Origin: Streptomyces sp. ISL-1
GTDB lineage: Bacteria > Actinomycetota > Actinomycetes > Streptomycetales > Streptomycetaceae
DNA length: 64,000 nt
Direction of reading: 5' to 3'
NCBI RefSeq assembly: GCF_018614585.1
Contig: NZ_JAGGOI010000031.1
Coordinates: 62,001 to 126,000, forward strand
Shown here piece by piece: positions 62,487 through 64,000 of this stretch. Position 1 is the stretch's first letter. Each line of letters begins with the position of its first letter. The notes under the pieces are model-generated. The model worked only from the letters and a program-made list of their open reading frames with translations. It was not told the origin of the DNA and made no database searches. The translations under genes were made by a program, and so were the position numbers.

Positions 62487-63313
62487 GTGCTCGGGCTCCC
62501 GTTGTTCGAGCGATCGCTCTCCGGACGACTCGTTTCCGGACGACCCGTTTCCGGACGACCCGTTTCCGGGCGACCGTTGTCCGGACGGCCGTTGTGCGGA
62601 CAATCGTTGTCCGAGCGATCACTGTCAGAGCGCAGCACGAAGCCGACTCCCCGCACTGTATGGATCAAGCGTGCCCTGCCGCCGCTCTCCAGCTTGCGTC
62701 GCAAGTAGCTGACGAAGGTGTCGACGGCATCCGTGCGTACGTCGAAGTCGTATCCCCAGACCCGCTCCAGCAACTGGCTCCGGGTGAGTACGATCCCGGC
62801 ATTGCGTGCCAGGACCTCCAACAACTCGAACTCCCGCCGGGTCAGCGTCAGCAACTCATCGCCCAGCCGCGCCTCGCGCGCGGCGGGATCCAGCACCAGA
62901 TGGCCGATACGCACCACGTCCGTGGCCCTCGGCGGCCGCCGCCGCAACAGTGCTTCCAGCCGCAGCACCAACTCCTGCAATGCGAACGGCTTGACCAGAT
63001 AGTCGTCGCCACCGGCCTGCAGCCCGGCGATGCGGTCCGTCGTCTCATCCAGTGCCGAAAGCATCAGCACAGGTACGTCGTTACCGTCGTCGCGCAGCGC
63101 CCGGCACACCTGAATTCCGCTGAGGCCGGGCATGGAGATGTCCAGCACGACGACATCCGTCGGCTCCCGGCGCGCGTGGATGAGGGCGAGCTGCCCTCCC
63201 TCGGCCAGGGCCACCGCGAATCCGGCCAACCGCAGTCCCCGCGCCAGCGAACGCCGGATCGCCGGGTCGTCATCCACCACCAACACGCGTCCCCGGTCAA
63301 TGTCACCGCCCAT
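62483..63313 (-). CDS. OmpR family response regulator with repeat tail
   Basis: A 276-residue regulator. The receiver domain covers about 8-120 with phosphorylation site D58 (VVVLDISMPG) and K108 (YLVKPF). The OmpR-type winged helix covers about 135-228 (LLTLTRREFELLEVLARNAG, TDAVDTFVSYLRRKLE). An unusual 48-residue tail (229-276) carries five copies of a GRPE-like pentapeptide (NGRPD, NGRPE, TGRPE, TGRPE, TSRPE). ATG 63313 has GGGAGGGGC upstream. Its stop overlaps the kinase start. The tail is expected to be disordered. Confidence 0.92.
   Translation of the reverse strand: MGGDIDRGRVLVVDDDPAIRRSLARGLRLAGFAVALAEGGQLALIHARREPTDVVVLDISMPGLSGIQVCRALRDDGNDVPVLMLSALDETTDRIAGLQAGGDDYLVKPFALQELVLRLEALLRRRPPRATDVVRIGHLVLDPAAREARLGDELLTLTRREFELLEVLARNAGIVLTRSQLLERVWGYDFDVRTDAVDTFVSYLRRKLESGGRARLIHTVRGVGFVLRSDSDRSDNDCPHNGRPDNGRPETGRPETGRPETSRPESDRSNNGSPST
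62519..62593. repeat. 15-bp tandem repeat, five copies, coding
   Basis: Five 15-bp units near consensus CGTTTCCGGACGACC as read on the plus strand encode the pentapeptide tail of the response regulator (residues 241-265). The middle units are almost identical, which suggests recent slippage; number may vary between strains. Confidence 0.8.
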
Positions 63314-63464
63314 CTGCCCCTCCCGCCCTTTCGGCGCCCTGCGCCACGCCCCGGTTGTGGGTGTACAGGATGGCAAGTGTCGGCGGGAGGTCCGTCCCCG
63401 GCCTGCCGGTCATCGCAGAGGGCGCGATCGGAACACCGGCCCGGTCCTCCCACCGGGACCCGGG

Positions 63465-64000
63465 TCAACGAGGCGCGTAAACGATCCAGATCTGTCCCGG
63501 GGCGAACGCCATGGGCCTGCCGTCAGCTGTCGTGAAGGCCGTCCCGGACGCGGCGGTGTCCCGCTCCCACTTGGCCTCGTGTGCTTTGCCGTTGCGCAGG
63601 ACGAGCGCGGTGCCGGAGCCCACGGTCTCGGTGTACGGAGATGTGTTTCCCCCTCGGTCGTGGAAGCGCGACGGGCGCACCGTCACGTACTGCACGACGA
63701 CGGTGGCCGCACCCAGCTGCTGCCCTGCCGGTGTGCGGGAACGGGTCCCGTCCATGGCTACGAGCCACTGCTGTCGGGTTGGCGACCAGGTGAAGCCGAA
63801 GCGTGCGGCTGGGTATCGGACGCTGCGCTCGGTCACCGGTCTTCCGCCCGGCGGCGGGGGACCGAAGTCGAAGCCGGCGTACTCGGCGGCGTTCATGCGA
63901 GGTGTGTCGTGATTGGCGCGCTGGGGCCGCAGATAGAGGTTGTGGGGGGCGGCTCGGTCCCGGCTGCGGAAGTACGCGTCCGGTGCCTTCTCCGGCGGGA
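63465..64000 (-). CDS. DUF3048 family protein, C-terminal part (5' end outside window)
   Basis: The frame is open to the right edge and reads PPEKAPDAYFRSRDRAAPHN before the ATG at 63896, so the gene begins outside the window. Visible parts are NLYLRPQ, AGFDFGPPPPGGRPV, FGFTWSPTRQQWLVAMDGTR, VVVQYVTVRP and GPGQIWIVYAPR-like final strands. This matches the C-terminal domain of DUF3048/YerB-type lipoproteins, which are exported and of unknown function. It lies upstream of the two-component genes on the same strand, 150 bases away. Confidence 0.75.
   Translation of the reverse strand, partial: PPEKAPDAYFRSRDRAAPHNLYLRPQRANHDTPRMNAAEYAGFDFGPPPPGGRPVTERSVRYPAARFGFTWSPTRQQWLVAMDGTRSRTPAGQQLGAATVVVQYVTVRPSRFHDRGGNTSPYTETVGSGTALVLRNGKAHEAKWERDTAASGTAFTTADGRPMAFAPGQIWIVYAPR

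Noticed and set aside
62487..62603. TTG start giving the histidine kinase a 39-residue Gly/Ser-rich N-terminus read from the repeat in a second frame
   Set aside because: The GTG at 62486 overlaps the regulator stop and gives a normal kinase beginning; dual-frame use of the repeat is not needed.

Overview
The window is about 64 kb of very GC-rich DNA with strong third-position GC bias, many GTG/TTG starts and ATGA/GTGA gene overlaps. The gene content points to a Streptomyces or close relative, probably an accessory part of the chromosome. Diagnostic families are several SpoIIE-type phosphatases, a DUF397 / XRE-DUF5753 / ATP-binding-protein trio, a DUF574-type methyltransferase, a CYP157-like P450, a class F sortase, a secreted lysyl oxidase and an LpqY-SugABC-type transporter. 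No rRNA, tRNA, CRISPR array, insertion sequence or phage block was recognised.

Layout. 1-2184: a PAS-GAF-SpoIIE-ATPase regulator cut by the left edge. 2.2-6.6 kb: a 14-bp triple repeat, then a perfect palindrome and a GntR regulator translationally coupled to a lipocalin-like protein and a GMC oxidoreductase. 6.6-12.5 kb: a GCS2 ligase, Ohr, a TetR/DoxX divergent pair, an acyl-CoA dehydrogenase relic, an AI-2E-type membrane protein and an anti-sigma-like ATPase. 12.6-17.3 kb: DUF397, XRE, methyltransferase, a LuxR relic and a PucR regulator. 17.5-24.3 kb: an internally deleted D-amino-acid oxidase, an acyl-CoA ligase and a four-gene sugar ABC transporter. 24.3-30.2 kb: an SDR, a nucleoside phosphorylase, a two-gene graspetide (ATP-grasp RiPP) locus, a lipoprotein and a PASTA-like protein. 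30.5-34.0 kb: a four-gene overlapping operon (ABM monooxygenase, beta-hydroxyacid dehydrogenase-like, amidohydrolase, P450) ending in a perfect 44-bp palindrome. 34.2-40.6 kb: SRPBCC protein, a UDG relic, a BrkB/holin-like/DUF3618/DUF4235 membrane operon, TetR, saccharopine-dehydrogenase-like and membrane proteins. 40.6-45.7 kb: two divergent P450s, one without the EXXR motif, a phosphotransferase and a GNAT. 45.9-49.9 kb: two more SpoIIE phosphatases. 50.1-54.1 kb: an arsenic locus (arsC, arsR, aquaporin, flavin monooxygenase, ArsI-type lyase) without ArsB or Acr3. 54.9-59.0 kb: a small surface protein with sortase F, a LysR relic and a lysyl oxidase. 59.1-64.0 kb: an epoxide-hydrolase-like protein, two small exported proteins, a two-component system and an edge-truncated DUF3048 protein.

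How the genes work together. The clearest functional units are sugar import (19993-24327), arsenic handling (50130-54147: reduction of arsenate, channel-mediated exit of arsenite, cleavage of organoarsenicals), the graspetide pair (26554-27688), the ABM-to-P450 tailoring operon (30572-33985) and the GntR-GMC operon (2682-6618). At least five genes are visible relics (ACAD, LuxR/LAL, D-amino-acid oxidase, UDG, LysR), which suggests the region is decaying and being rearranged. The best candidates for something little described are the minimal graspetide locus, the lipocalin-GMC pair, and the P450 lacking EXXR that sits outside a conservon. All functional calls come from reading motifs and remembered family features; no database search was run.
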